A DNA stretch of 64,000 bases from positions 238,044 to 302,043 of the forward strand of contig NZ_JACEGD010000012.1 in assembly GCF_016031635.1 (NCBI RefSeq), given 5' to 3'. Below the pieces are notes generated by a model. That model made no database searches, was not told the origin of the DNA, and saw only the letters and a list, made by a program, of their open reading frames with translations. Below, piece after piece: positions 17,101 to 25,806 of this stretch (position 1 is its first letter; each line of letters opens with the position of its first letter). The stretch is from Bradyrhizobium diversitatis (lineage in GTDB: Bacteria; Pseudomonadota; Alphaproteobacteria; Rhizobiales; Xanthobacteraceae). A program made the position numbers and the translations under genes.

Positions 17101-18605
17101 TGGCGATCTGCGGGACGCTGGCGATCCAGGATCTCGACCTGATCGATACCCACACGGCGGAAGCCGTGTTCAAGTCGTCGTCCGTCAGCTCGCCTCTACC
17201 GGGATTCGGCGCCGATTCGAACATCGGCGCCTTCACGATCGACTGCGCGGTTGCCGAGCTCAACACCGACACTGACAACAGTGCGGCGCTGGGCTGGCAT
17301 TTCACGCTCGACAACAGCAATCCGGTGCTGCAGTCGCTGGCGCAGGGGCAGTCGATCACCCAGGTCTACACCGTCACGTTCACCGACGATCATGGCGCCC
17401 AGGTCTCTCAGGACGTGACGGTCACGATCAACGGCGTGAACGACGCGCCGACGCTCGGCAACGTCACGCTGGCTGCGATCGCCGGTAACGAGAGCGACCC
17501 GAGCGGAGCTGCGCTCGCCGATCTCTTTGCGAACAAGTTCCAGGACGCCGATATCGGCGCGACCTTCAAGGCCATCGCCGTGACGTCGGATGCGGCCGCC
17601 GCTGCGCAGGGCACCTGGCAGTACGCGCTGGCCGGTACGCATCAATGGGTCGATATCGGATCGGTCAGCGACACGACCGCGCTGGTGCTGAGCCCCGATA
17701 CGCTGATCCGGTTCGTGCCAGCCAATGGCTTTTCCGGGACGCCGGGCACGCTGGGAGTCCACGCACTCGACGACACCTATACCGGCGCCATCACGACTGA
17801 TCTGTCGATGGCGACGATTGATCTTTCGGTCACCGGCACCGGCGGCAAAACTCCAGTCTCGCAGGATATCACCACCATTGGCACGGAAGTGACTGCTCCC
17901 GCCGGCGGCCCGATTATCGACACCCAGAGCTTCCAGGTCGAGCACATCGCCGAGAACAGCAACGACATCATCACCGATCTTGTCGTCATCGACACCGATT
18001 CAGGCGCAGCGGCGGACACTTTCACAGTCACGCTGTCGACCGCGCATCCGGACATCAGCAGCGTTAGTGTTTATCCGACGACGGGCTCGCTTGATCAAAT
18101 CAACACTGGCCTCGCCAGCGGCGCCGGCGTCGCCTACGACCCGACAGGCGCCAGCACCGATGATTACCCGCAGCCGCCCGCGACCGACCGGATCACGCTG
18201 ACCGTCGCCGACTCAGCCGGCCACTCCGACACGGTCAACTTCATCTTCGTCGAGGGAGCGAGCAGCCAGGATATCACTCTTGCGGGCGCCGACGGCAAGG
18301 ACGTCATTTTCGCGACGGAGTCGAGTGACACGCTGATTGGTGGTGGTGCCAAGGACCAGTTCGTGTTCGCGCCGACGTCGTCGCAGACCGCGGTTCAGCA
18401 CACCGTCGATGATTTCGAGTTCGGTCTAGACAAGATCGACCTGCGGCAGTTCGGCGGCATCAGCTCCCTTAGTGAGCTTACGCCGACCGAGCAGAACGGC
18501 GGCACGTTGCTCACGCTGGATACCCACGAGACGATCCTGCTCAAGAATGTCGCCGTCGCAAATCTCCAATCCAGCGATTTTATCTTCGGTACCCACAACG
18601 CCTAG
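14136..18605 (+). CDS. Giant FecR/VCBS-repeat exoprotein with C-terminal type I secretion region
   Basis: 1489 residues, acidic, with no Sec signal peptide. Order of parts: N-terminal region 1-125 ending in an Ala-rich linker (APGAAAAQ); a FecR domain about 127-240 (VIGHVTKLSGSATAIRNG to MGIRGTAV); about five VCBS/cadherin-like repeats from about 400 to 1110, each closing with a (T/N)GxND-P-T motif near residues 543, 694, 829, 966 and 1103; a further beta-rich region; and a C-terminal type I secretion-like end from about 1385 with GADGKDVIFATESSDTLIGGGAKDQFVF, an RTX/serralysin-C style stretch. Start is GTG 14136, since an in-frame stop lies at 14124; the ribosome-binding site is poor. Likely a secreted or surface adhesin exported by a type I system. 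Several repeats are near-identical at DNA level. Confidence 0.88.
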   Translation: MPRLNYAGKFDAATSLDGQVSGTSGLVHADSLAAKPFIAKGHGHVPDGAFVVPDPNLIFNGEFKRAGLDLVLSHEGQEFVVHDYFRGEKRAAVASPDGAHLTGDIVNALTGHVQVAQAAPGAAAAQVIGHVTKLSGSATAIRNGVSVILNNGDNVEKGDVVSTGADSTLGITFIDGTVFGLSSNARMVLNEMVYDPNGSSNSSLLSLVAGTITFVAGETAKHGDMKVDTPVATMGIRGTAVLTQINFVVPAGGGDPQPQASFQVLVEPNGTTGSYILFDKITLLPIATVNQAGQMIQISGGNVSIGNALMSPEIQKLITDVFTLKFTDNNTNTKLTTNFTDTITPISLDFAFKSGSGTAAIATFVTISAPQRDGSGNSTQQATRVPGQPIVQSFDAGGNLKTAFALTERAGMTGDTTADTVTGLIRFVDQNLGDRPTVSVSLAEAPNYVYKSAGQQDVTGSLTELQKHGIAATQIQISVVADPANENNGSAVWTYTIPDKVFDFLAAGETLTLTYMVRVDTNFVVNPESRFIPITITITGTNDKPTVATSGGTVIEQVGTGNEALDVITGTVTFTDVDLTDRPIVSAELSSTQPFKYLDAEGNDITATLTPQQLAAIAAVKVPLTVVQGAGNGNNGSATWTYSVPDHLFDFLAEDEKLILNYVVQVDDGHGGIVSTPLTVSINGADVNVEGTNDVPTIIEDDTTSTGAVTEDAATLTANGTITFNDPDLTDTHTASFELKSTNSSAHLPGFSSGTSHIGTFALTAVSESPGVSSRGSVGWTFTIDDNDPVLQSLAEGQTITQVYTVTVDDHHGGTVTKDVTVTITGTNDAPTITSGADAATGSVTEDACAMLSIDGTLAIQDLDLIDIHTAEAVFKSSTSSVQLPGFATGTPLGTFSIDCAVDEFNTDTDNSATLGWHFTLDNSNAVLQSLAEGQTITQVYTITFTDSNGAEVSQDVTVTINGANDAPTITSSAEDATGAVTEDASATLAICGTLAIQDLDLIDTHTAEAVFKSSSVSSPLPGFGADSNIGAFTIDCAVAELNTDTDNSAALGWHFTLDNSNPVLQSLAQGQSITQVYTVTFTDDHGAQVSQDVTVTINGVNDAPTLGNVTLAAIAGNESDPSGAALADLFANKFQDADIGATFKAIAVTSDAAAAAQGTWQYALAGTHQWVDIGSVSDTTALVLSPDTLIRFVPANGFSGTPGTLGVHALDDTYTGAITTDLSMATIDLSVTGTGGKTPVSQDITTIGTEVTAPAGGPIIDTQSFQVEHIAENSNDIITDLVVIDTDSGAAADTFTVTLSTAHPDISSVSVYPTTGSLDQINTGLASGAGVAYDPTGASTDDYPQPPATDRITLTVADSAGHSDTVNFIFVEGASSQDITLAGADGKDVIFATESSDTLIGGGAKDQFVFAPTSSQTAVQHTVDDFEFGLDKIDLRQFGGISSLSELTPTEQNGGTLLTLDTHETILLKNVAVANLQSSDFIFGTHNA
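16621..17442 (+). repeat. Two tandem 411-nt VCBS repeat units
   Basis: The phrase ACGCGCCGACC recurs at 16621, 17032 and 17443 (the last slightly varied after the first 10 bases), giving two successive units of exactly 411 nt (137 codons). Long stretches such as the segment starting CTGGCGATCCAGGATC (16708 and 17119) are identical. The preceding units are 405 and 453 nt and more diverged. Confidence 0.85.
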
Positions 18606-18753
18606 TGGATGCTGGCCGTGATCTCAATGTCCGCTTGCATCTTACGGCGGTAAAAAAATCCGGAATCGTCAGCATCCAGGGAATAGCCAAGTGCTTGCCG
18701 ACGCTCCATGATCGGCGCGCCCGGCGTGTTGCGAGGCGGGAAGTCCGATCGAA

Positions 18754-20985
18754 ATGAAACGTCTCAAGATCCTGCGGCGGTGGTTTGCGCGGAAGCTTGG
18801 CTTTGCCCGGCTGATGTGCCTTGCGCTGCTGGTTCTGTTTGCCGGCGTTCGCCTCTGGGATCCGCCGCCGATCCAGGAATTGCGGTTGCGCACCTTCGAC
18901 ATGTTCCAGCTGATCGATCCGCGCCACAAGACGGCGCGGCCGGTCACCATCGTCGACATCGACGACAAGAGCCTCGCCAAGCTCGGCCAGTGGCCGTGGC
19001 CGCGGACGCGGATCGCCGATATGATCCAGAACCTCACCAGCAACGGCGCGGTGGCGATCGGCTTCGACGTGGTGTTTTCTGAGCCCGACCGGCTCAATCC
19101 GGATCTGGTCGCGGGCCAGATGCGCTCTCTCGACGATGCCACCCGCGCCAAGCTGCGCGAGCTGCCGACCAACGACCAGATTCTCGCCGATGCGATCAAG
19201 CGCTCGCGCGTGGTGCTGGGCGAGACCGGACAGTCGGCGATCTCCTCTGAGATCGACAAGTCGCTGCCTTTCACCGGCATCGCGATGGTTGGTGAGGAGG
19301 GCGCCGAGCGCTTCCTGTTCGAATTCCCCGGCCTGCTCCGCAACGTGCCGGTCATCGAGAAGGTCGCGGCCGGCCGCGGCCTGTTCTCCATCAAGACCGA
19401 GCGCGACGGCCTGATCCGCCGCGTGCCGATGGTGATGCGCGCCCAGGGCAACATCATGCCCTCGCTGAGCCTCGAGATTCTGCGCGTCGCCACGGGCACA
19501 CCGACGCTGCTGATCCGGACCGACAAGACCGGCGTGAGGGCCATTCGCCTCAAGGGCGCCGAGATTCCGACCGACAAGAACGGTCAGCTCTGGGTGCACT
19601 ATGCGCGCCAGGACCCCTCGATCTACGTCTCGGCGGCCGACGTCCTCGACAACACCGTCCCGCCCGCCAGGCTCGCCGGCAAGCTGGTGCTGGTCGGCAC
19701 TTCCGCGGTCGGGCTCAACGACATCAAGACCACGCCGGTGTCCTCGACCATGCCCGGGGTCGAGATCCATGCCCAGGTGCTCGAGAGCCTGCTGAGCGGC
19801 GCGGTGATCTCCCAGCCGAACTACGCGCTCGGCGTCGAATTGATCGCCGCGCTCGTCATCGGCCTGCTCGTCATCATCTTCACCCCGAATCTCGGGCCGG
19901 TGCGCCTCGTGCTCGCCGGTGCGACCTTCGCGGGGATTCTGGTCGGCACGTCCTGGTTCTTCTACGCGCAGTACCGCTACCTGATCGACTTCACCTATCC
20001 GCTGCTCTCGACCACGGCGATCTATCTGACGCTGATCTTCGCCAGCTTCGTGCGCGAGCAGCGCCAGCGCGTGCAGATCCGCGGCATGTTCGCGCAATAC
20101 ATGTCGCCGGTGCTGGTCGAGCAGCTGGCGCAGTCGCCGGAAAAGCTCGTGCTCGGCGGCGAGGAGCGCGAGATGACGATCATGTTCTCCGACGTGCGCG
20201 GCTTCACCACGATCTCCGAGAGCTACAAGCACGATCCGCAAGGGCTGATCGCGCTGATGAACCGTTTCCTGACGCCGCTGACCGACGTGATCATCGAGCG
20301 CAAGGGCTACATCGACAAATACATGGGCGACGCCATCATGGCGTTCTGGAACGCGCCGCTCGACGATGCCGAGCATGAGGTCAATGCCTGCGAGGCCGCG
20401 ATCCAGATGCTGGAACAGATCGACATGGTGAACAAGGAGCGCGAACAGGAAGCGGCCGACGGCGGCCACGTCTACATCCCGCTCAACGTCGGCATCGGTC
20501 TCAACACCGGTATCGGCGTCGTCGGCAACATGGGCTCCGACCTGAAGAAGAACTATTCGGTGCTTGGCGACAGCGTGAACCTGGCCTCGCGCCTGGAAGG
20601 GCAAACCAAGGAATACGGCTTTCCGATCATCGTGGGATCCAGGACCGCGCTCGCGGCCAAGGAGAAGTTCGCGATCCTCGAGCTCGACTTCATCATGGTC
20701 AAGGGCAAGACCGAGCCGGAGGTGATCTACGCCATCGCCGGCCGCGAGGACGTGATGCATTCGGGCGCGTTCCAGCGCCTGCGCAACATCACCATCGAGA
20801 TGCTCGGCTGCTACCGGAGCCGCAACTGGCAGGGCGCACTGGACGCGATCGAGCGCGGCCGCCGCAGCGAGGACGCCGACACGCTTGAGAAGCTGTTCAG
20901 GCTCTACGAGGCGAGGATCAAGGATTTCCAGCTCAATCCACCGCCGGAGGGCTGGACCGGCGCGTATGCGCTGCTGACGAAGTAG
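18754..20985 (+). CDS. CHASE2-domain class III adenylate/guanylate cyclase
   Basis: A 743-residue membrane receptor-cyclase. Layout: first membrane span about 21-40, extracytoplasmic CHASE2 domain about 45-345 (VTIVDIDDKSLAKLGQWPWPR at its start, VLVGTSAVGLNDIKTTPV near its end), three further spans about 355-430, then a class III catalytic domain about 470-650. Metal-binding aspartates are in MFSDVRGFTT and YMGDAIMAFW, and the transition-state Asn/Arg in GDSVNLASRLEGQ, so it looks active. It would make cAMP or cGMP in response to a periplasmic cue. It follows the FecR/VCBS gene by 148 bp on the same strand and has a GAGGCGGGA site. FecR-CHASE2 neighbours occur elsewhere, suggesting a shared signalling role. 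Confidence 0.92.
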   Translation: MKRLKILRRWFARKLGFARLMCLALLVLFAGVRLWDPPPIQELRLRTFDMFQLIDPRHKTARPVTIVDIDDKSLAKLGQWPWPRTRIADMIQNLTSNGAVAIGFDVVFSEPDRLNPDLVAGQMRSLDDATRAKLRELPTNDQILADAIKRSRVVLGETGQSAISSEIDKSLPFTGIAMVGEEGAERFLFEFPGLLRNVPVIEKVAAGRGLFSIKTERDGLIRRVPMVMRAQGNIMPSLSLEILRVATGTPTLLIRTDKTGVRAIRLKGAEIPTDKNGQLWVHYARQDPSIYVSAADVLDNTVPPARLAGKLVLVGTSAVGLNDIKTTPVSSTMPGVEIHAQVLESLLSGAVISQPNYALGVELIAALVIGLLVIIFTPNLGPVRLVLAGATFAGILVGTSWFFYAQYRYLIDFTYPLLSTTAIYLTLIFASFVREQRQRVQIRGMFAQYMSPVLVEQLAQSPEKLVLGGEEREMTIMFSDVRGFTTISESYKHDPQGLIALMNRFLTPLTDVIIERKGYIDKYMGDAIMAFWNAPLDDAEHEVNACEAAIQMLEQIDMVNKEREQEAADGGHVYIPLNVGIGLNTGIGVVGNMGSDLKKNYSVLGDSVNLASRLEGQTKEYGFPIIVGSRTALAAKEKFAILELDFIMVKGKTEPEVIYAIAGREDVMHSGAFQRLRNITIEMLGCYRSRNWQGALDAIERGRRSEDADTLEKLFRLYEARIKDFQLNPPPEGWTGAYALLTK

Positions 20986-21000
20986 TGGTCACACACTCGC

Positions 21001-21134
21001 TGTCGTCCTGGGCAAGCGCGCCTAAGGCGCGCGCCGATCCGGGCGGCGCGAGATCGGCAAGCGCGAGTCTTCGCCAAACATCTTCCTGTGGCTGGGTCCC
21101 GGGCTCGCGACTATGTCGCGCCCCGGGACGACAG
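21001..21134. repeat. Intergenic inverted repeat (family D, copy 1)
   Basis: Begins TGTCGTCCTGGGCAAGCG and ends CGCCCCGGGACGACA, forming a long imperfect hairpin between convergent cyclase and binding-protein genes. Related copies are at 60193 and 62019. It may terminate both transcripts. Confidence 0.7.
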
Positions 21135-21161
21135 TGGTGTTTGCGGAAGCAGGGCGTCCCC

Positions 21162-22757
21162 TCACTCCACCCCGATCGTCGTCAGATCCTGGAACCAGTG
21201 CTGCGCCTGCACGAATTGCTTGATCTTCGGTGACAGCGCGTGCGGGTTGGTGTCGTGAACCACCCAGACCAGCGCGGCATCGTCCACGATCAGCGCATGC
21301 GCCTGGGCCAGCAATGCGTCCTGCTTGGCGCTGTCGAAGGTCTGCTTGGCCTCGTCGATCAGCGCATCCACCTTCGGGTTCTTGTAGCCGCCCCAGTTGA
21401 CGCCGACCGGCGCGATCTGCCCGGAGTGGAAGAAGCGGACGATGGCGTAGAGCGGGTCGGAGGTGACATAGGCGATGTTGTTGGCGGTGATGCCGGCGTT
21501 CATCTCGTCGGCCGCGCCCTTGCGCCAATGCGTATAGAGCGTCTCCAGTTCGACCACCTTGAAGTCGATGTCGATGCCGATCTCCTTGAAGCTCTGCTGC
21601 AGGAATTCGTTCATCGGCAGCGACAGCATCTGGCCGGTGCCGCCTTGCGCAATGATGAAGGTGGTCTTGAGCGGCTTCGCCTTGGAGTAGCCGGCCTCCT
21701 CGACCAGTTTTTTCGCGGCGGCGAGATCATACTTCAATTCGAAGCTGGGCTTGCCGAACCACGGGCTCGACGGGTCAACCTGGCCCTTGGCTGGCTTGGC
21801 GAGGCCATTCATCAGGCCGACCACCGCCTCGCGATCGATCGCAAGGTTGAGCGCCTTGCGCAGGCGGATGTCGGTCCAGGGCGAGCCGGGCAGCACGCTG
21901 AGATGATAATTCCAGACATGCGGCGTGACGTTGTCGACGAGCTTCATGCCGGCCGCTTTCAGCTGCGGCACGGCATCCGGCGCTGGCGTCTCGATCAGGT
22001 CGACTTGTCCCGCAAGCAACGCATTGGTGCGCGTCAACGCTTCCGGCATCGGCACCAGCACGATCTTGTCGACCTTCGGAATCCGCTTCTTGTTCCAGTA
22101 GTCGGGGTTCTTGGTCAGCTCGGCGAGTTCGCGCGGCACCAGCTTGGTCAATTTGAATGGGCCGGTGCCCGAGGGCTGGCTCGCGAACTTGTCCCAATCC
22201 TTGCCGAGCTTTTCATACTGCGCCGGGCTCGACACCAGGAACCACAGCATCTGATACGGGAAGAAGGAGTCGACCGTCTTGGTGGTGATCTCCACGGTGA
22301 AGTCGTCGATCTTGGCGTAACTGGCGACGGAGGGCAGGCGGGTCTTCACCTGCGCGCTCTGCCGCTTGTCGAATTGCGGCGCCTTGTCGTTGAGCACCTT
22401 GTCCAGATTCCAGATCACCGCATCGGCGTTGAACTCGCTGCCGTCGTGAAACTTCACACCCTTGCGAAGCGTGAAGCGCCACTTGGTCTTGTCGGCATCG
22501 TCGACTTTCCATTCGGTGGCGAGGCCCGGCACCAGCTTGCCGGGGCGATCGGCGACGTCCATCTCCCAGGCGACCAGGGGATCGTAGATCGTGTAGGCCG
22601 TGAATTGGTAGGCGCCGGCGCCGCGATCGGGCTGGCCTGTCGTCAGCGGGATGTCCGCCATCGAGATGCCGTAACGCACCACCGTTTCGGCGCGCGCCGA
22701 GATTGCGGAAACTGCCAGCGCAAGCACGGCGAGACAGGTCGACAGACGAATACGCAT
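21162..22757 (-). CDS. Peptide ABC transporter substrate-binding protein (SBP_bac_5), first paralogue
   Basis: A 531-residue extracytoplasmic solute-binding protein, signal peptide about 1-23 (ending SARA). Cluster C features include TEWKVDDADKTKWRFTLRKGVKFHDGSEFNADAVIWNLDKVL near residue 85 and DIRLRKALNLAIDREAVV near 300. It is a clear paralogue of the protein encoded divergently at 22957 (shared TEWKVDDADKTKW block and GQPD opening). It has no transporter genes on its own strand and probably uses the permeases at 24812-26907. Such proteins bind di/oligopeptides, opines or glutathione; ligand unknown. Confidence 0.9.
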   Translation of the reverse strand: MRIRLSTCLAVLALAVSAISARAETVVRYGISMADIPLTTGQPDRGAGAYQFTAYTIYDPLVAWEMDVADRPGKLVPGLATEWKVDDADKTKWRFTLRKGVKFHDGSEFNADAVIWNLDKVLNDKAPQFDKRQSAQVKTRLPSVASYAKIDDFTVEITTKTVDSFFPYQMLWFLVSSPAQYEKLGKDWDKFASQPSGTGPFKLTKLVPRELAELTKNPDYWNKKRIPKVDKIVLVPMPEALTRTNALLAGQVDLIETPAPDAVPQLKAAGMKLVDNVTPHVWNYHLSVLPGSPWTDIRLRKALNLAIDREAVVGLMNGLAKPAKGQVDPSSPWFGKPSFELKYDLAAAKKLVEEAGYSKAKPLKTTFIIAQGGTGQMLSLPMNEFLQQSFKEIGIDIDFKVVELETLYTHWRKGAADEMNAGITANNIAYVTSDPLYAIVRFFHSGQIAPVGVNWGGYKNPKVDALIDEAKQTFDSAKQDALLAQAHALIVDDAALVWVVHDTNPHALSPKIKQFVQAQHWFQDLTTIGVE

Positions 22758-22956
22758 GAATCAAAGCTCCAGGGAGGATCTGGGGCCGAGCTTGCAATCT
22801 TGATGCCAGAATAGGCAGCGCGCCGATTTCGCCGGTGCGTCATCACAAGTACTTGTCGTCCCGAGGGCAATTTGCAGAATAAGTTTCTCCTTGGCATAGC
22901 CATTGCATACGAGTGCATCAAAATTAATCATCGAAAGCCGGAGAAGGACTGAGGCG

Positions 22957-24618
22957 ATGCTTATCAAGAAGAACAAGACCCGCGCGGCGCTGATCGTGCT
23001 GTTGGCGCTCGGGAGCGTGGCCGCATGGCCGCGCGCGGTCAGTGCCGAGACCGTGCTGCGCATCGGCATGACCGCTGCCGATATTCCGCGCACCCTGGGT
23101 CAGCCCGATCAGGGCTTTGAAGGCAATCGCTTCACCGGCCTCACCATGTACGACGCGCTGACCGGCTGGGACCTGTCCTCTGCCGACAAGGCGAGCGTGG
23201 TGATCCCCGGTCTTGCCACCGAGTGGAAGGTCGACGATGCCGACAAGACCAAGTGGGTGTTCAAGCTGCGCCCCGGCGTCACTTTCCATGACGGCTCGCC
23301 GTTCAATGCCGATGCCGTCGTGTGGAACGTCGAAAAGGTGCTGAAGCAGGACGCGCCGCAATTCGACGCCAGCCAGGTCGGCGTCACCGCCTCGCGCATG
23401 CCGACGCTGGCCTCGGCGAAGAAGATCGACGACATGACGGTCGAGCTCACCACCAAGGAGCCCGACAGCTTCCTGCCGATCAACCTCACCAATTTGTTCA
23501 TGGCGAGCCCGGCGAAGTGGCAGGCCTTCTACGACAAGGCCGAAGGCGCCGATGCCAAGGCGAAGTCGCAGGCCGCCTGGACGGCGTTCGCCAAGGACGC
23601 CTCGGGCACCGGCCCGTGGAAGATGTCGAGCTTCACGCCGCGCGAACGGCTTGAGCTGGTCAAGAACGCGAACTATTGGGACAAGGCGCGCGTGCCCAAG
23701 ATCGACAAGATGGTGCTCCTGCCGATGCCGGAGGCGAATGCGCGCACCGCAGCGCTGCTCTCGGGCCAGGTCGACTGGGTCGAGGCGCCGGCACCCGACG
23801 CGCTGCCCGAGCTCAAGCAGCGCGGCTTCAAGCTCTACGCGAACGAGCAGCCCCACGTCTGGCCGTGGCAATTCTCGCGCGTCGAGGGCTCGCCCTGGAA
23901 CGACATCCGCGTGCGCAAGGCGGCGAACCTCTGCGTCGATCGCGAAGGCCTCAAGGACGGCCTGCTTGCGGGGCTGATGGTGCCGGCGACCGGCACTTTC
24001 GAGCCCGGCCATCCCTGGCGCGGCAAGCCGACCTTCGAGATCAAGTATGACAAGGCGGCAGCGCAGAAGCTGATGCAGGAAGCTGGCTTCGGTCCCAACA
24101 AGAAGCTGACGGTCAAGACGCAGACGTCCGCGTCGGGCTCGGGACAGATGCAGCCGCTGGCGATGAACGAATATCTCCAGCAGGCGCTGGCCGAATGCTA
24201 TTTCGATGTGAAGCTCGACGTCATCGAGTGGAACACGCTGTTCACCAACTGGCGCCGCGGCGCCAAGGACCCCTCGGCCAACGGCTCGAATGCGACCAAC
24301 GTCACCTACGCGGCGATGGACCCGTTCTTCGCGCTAGTGCGCTTCCTGCAGTCGGGCATGGCGCCGCCGGTTTCGAACAATTGGGGCTTCATCAACAACC
24401 CCAAATTCGACGAGCTGGTGAAGAAGGCGCGCCAGACCTTCGATCCCGCCGCACGTGATGCCGCGCTCGCCGAACTGCATGCGGCCTCCGTCGACGATGC
24501 GGCCTTCCTCTACGTCGCCCACGACGTCGGCCCGCGCGCGATGAGCCCGAAGGTGACGGGCGTCGTGCAGCCGAAGAGCTGGTTCATCGACTTCTCGCCG
24601 GTGTCGATCAAGCAGTAA
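22957..24618 (+). CDS. Peptide ABC transporter substrate-binding protein (SBP_bac_5), second paralogue
   Basis: A 553-residue binding protein with signal peptide about 1-32 (ending AVSAE). Family blocks: WVFKLRPGVTFHDGSPFNADAVVWNVEKVL and NDIRVRKAANLCVDREGL. ATG 22957 is chosen because GGAGAAGG lies 10-17 bases upstream; an in-frame start at 22903 would add 18 residues ahead of the signal peptide. It heads an operon with two permeases, two ATPases, a 65-residue protein and an amidase, so its ligand is probably an amide or peptide hydrolysed after uptake. Confidence 0.92.
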   Translation: MLIKKNKTRAALIVLLALGSVAAWPRAVSAETVLRIGMTAADIPRTLGQPDQGFEGNRFTGLTMYDALTGWDLSSADKASVVIPGLATEWKVDDADKTKWVFKLRPGVTFHDGSPFNADAVVWNVEKVLKQDAPQFDASQVGVTASRMPTLASAKKIDDMTVELTTKEPDSFLPINLTNLFMASPAKWQAFYDKAEGADAKAKSQAAWTAFAKDASGTGPWKMSSFTPRERLELVKNANYWDKARVPKIDKMVLLPMPEANARTAALLSGQVDWVEAPAPDALPELKQRGFKLYANEQPHVWPWQFSRVEGSPWNDIRVRKAANLCVDREGLKDGLLAGLMVPATGTFEPGHPWRGKPTFEIKYDKAAAQKLMQEAGFGPNKKLTVKTQTSASGSGQMQPLAMNEYLQQALAECYFDVKLDVIEWNTLFTNWRRGAKDPSANGSNATNVTYAAMDPFFALVRFLQSGMAPPVSNNWGFINNPKFDELVKKARQTFDPAARDAALAELHAASVDDAAFLYVAHDVGPRAMSPKVTGVVQPKSWFIDFSPVSIKQ

Positions 24619-24640
24619 TTCGCGCCGCGTACTCGCTGCA

Positions 24641-24795
24641 CCCTCTCCCCCTGTGGGAGAGGGTGGCTTCGCTTTAGCGAAGCCGGGTGAGGGGTCTCTC
24701 TCCACGGATACCTCTCTCGCGTTCGTAAAGACTGTGTCCGCGGCCAGAACCCTCATCCGGCGCTTCGCGCCACCTTCTCCCACAAGGGGAGAAGG
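24641..24795. repeat. Intergenic repeat family A, copy 2, inside the peptide operon
   Basis: CCCTCTCCCCCTGTGGGAGAGGG, then an inverted pair CTTCGCTTTAGCGAAG and GGGTGAGGGG, with a mirror half ending CACAAGGGGAGAAGGG. Its last bases form the purine-rich stretch just ahead of the GTG start of the next gene (24812). Confidence 0.8.
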
Positions 24796-24811
24796 GAAGA
24801 AAAGAGACAAC

Positions 24812-25765
24812 GTGCTCACCTATATCGCCCGACGCATCGTCTATGTCGTCCCCATCGTCATCAGCGTGGCGCTGGTGTGCTTCCTGCTCGTGCACATCAC
24901 GCCGGGCGATCCGCTCGTCGCGGTGCTGCCCGCCGATGCCTCGCAGGAGCTAGCCGCGCAGCTCCGCGCCGCCTATGGCTTCGACCGGCCGCTGCCGGTG
25001 CAGTTCGGCCTGTGGCTCTTGCGCGCGCTGCATGGCGATCTCGGCAATTCCATCGCGACCGGACGCCCCGTGCTCGCCGAGGTCATGCGTGCGGTCGGCA
25101 ACACCGTCACGCTCGCGATTGCCGCGGCCATCATCGGCTTCACGATGGGCATCCTGCTCGGCTTGATCGCCGGCTATTTTCGCGAGACCTGGATCGACAA
25201 GGTCGCGACGTCCTTTGCCATCGCCGGCGTCTCCGTGCCGCATTACTGGCTCGGCATGCTGCTCGTCATCATCTTCTCGGTTCAGCTGAACTGGCTGCCC
25301 GCCGTCGGCGCCGGGCCCGGCGGCTCCAATTCCTGGGCCTGGGATTGGGCGCATCTGAAATATCTCGTGCTGCCGGCGATCACGACATCGGTGATTCCCA
25401 TGGGCATCGTCACCCGCACGGTGCGTGCCCTCACCGGTGACATTCTCTCGCAGGACTTCGTCGAAGCCTTGCGGGCCAAGGGTCTGCACGAGCGCGGCGT
25501 ATTCCGCCACGTCGTCAAGAACGCCGCGCCCACTGCGCTTGCCGTGATGGGTCTTCAGCTCGGTTACATGCTCGGCGGCTCGATCCTGATCGAGACCGTA
25601 TTCTCCTGGCCGGGTTCGGGCTTCCTGCTCAACTCGGCAATCTTCCAGCGCGACCTGCCGCTGCTGCAAGGCACGATCCTGATCCTCGCGCTGTTCTTCG
25701 TGTTCCTCAATCTGCTGGTCGACATCGCCCAAGCCGCGATCGACCCGCGCATCAAGCGGGGCTAG
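24812..25765 (+). CDS. Peptide ABC transporter permease, DppB type
   Basis: A 317-residue inner-membrane permease with six spans. The N-terminus MLTYIARRIVYVVPIVISVALVCFLLVHITPGDP is diagnostic of DppB/OppB, and the EAA loop FVEALRAKGLHERGVFRHVVKNA is present near residue 215. The start is GTG 24812; the first residue fits family N-termini and no ATG is near. The ribosome-binding purines (GGGGAGAAGGGAAGAAAAG) come from the end of a dispersed repeat. It partners the DppC-type permease downstream. Confidence 0.92.
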   Translation: MLTYIARRIVYVVPIVISVALVCFLLVHITPGDPLVAVLPADASQELAAQLRAAYGFDRPLPVQFGLWLLRALHGDLGNSIATGRPVLAEVMRAVGNTVTLAIAAAIIGFTMGILLGLIAGYFRETWIDKVATSFAIAGVSVPHYWLGMLLVIIFSVQLNWLPAVGAGPGGSNSWAWDWAHLKYLVLPAITTSVIPMGIVTRTVRALTGDILSQDFVEALRAKGLHERGVFRHVVKNAAPTALAVMGLQLGYMLGGSILIETVFSWPGSGFLLNSAIFQRDLPLLQGTILILALFFVFLNLLVDIAQAAIDPRIKRG

Positions 25766-25806
25766 AAGATGGGATCGAGCCCAGCTATCGCCGCGAAAAC
25801 AGTGCG

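Noticed and set aside
18606..18680. GGATGCTG ... CAGCATCC after the exoprotein as a terminator
   Set aside because: The two halves are about 60 bases apart with no T-run; an accidental match.
22880..22925. TTGCATACGAGTGCA before the second binding protein as a GntR-type operator
   Set aside because: Only a loose resemblance to GntR-type sites and no neighbouring regulator gene; not enough to call.
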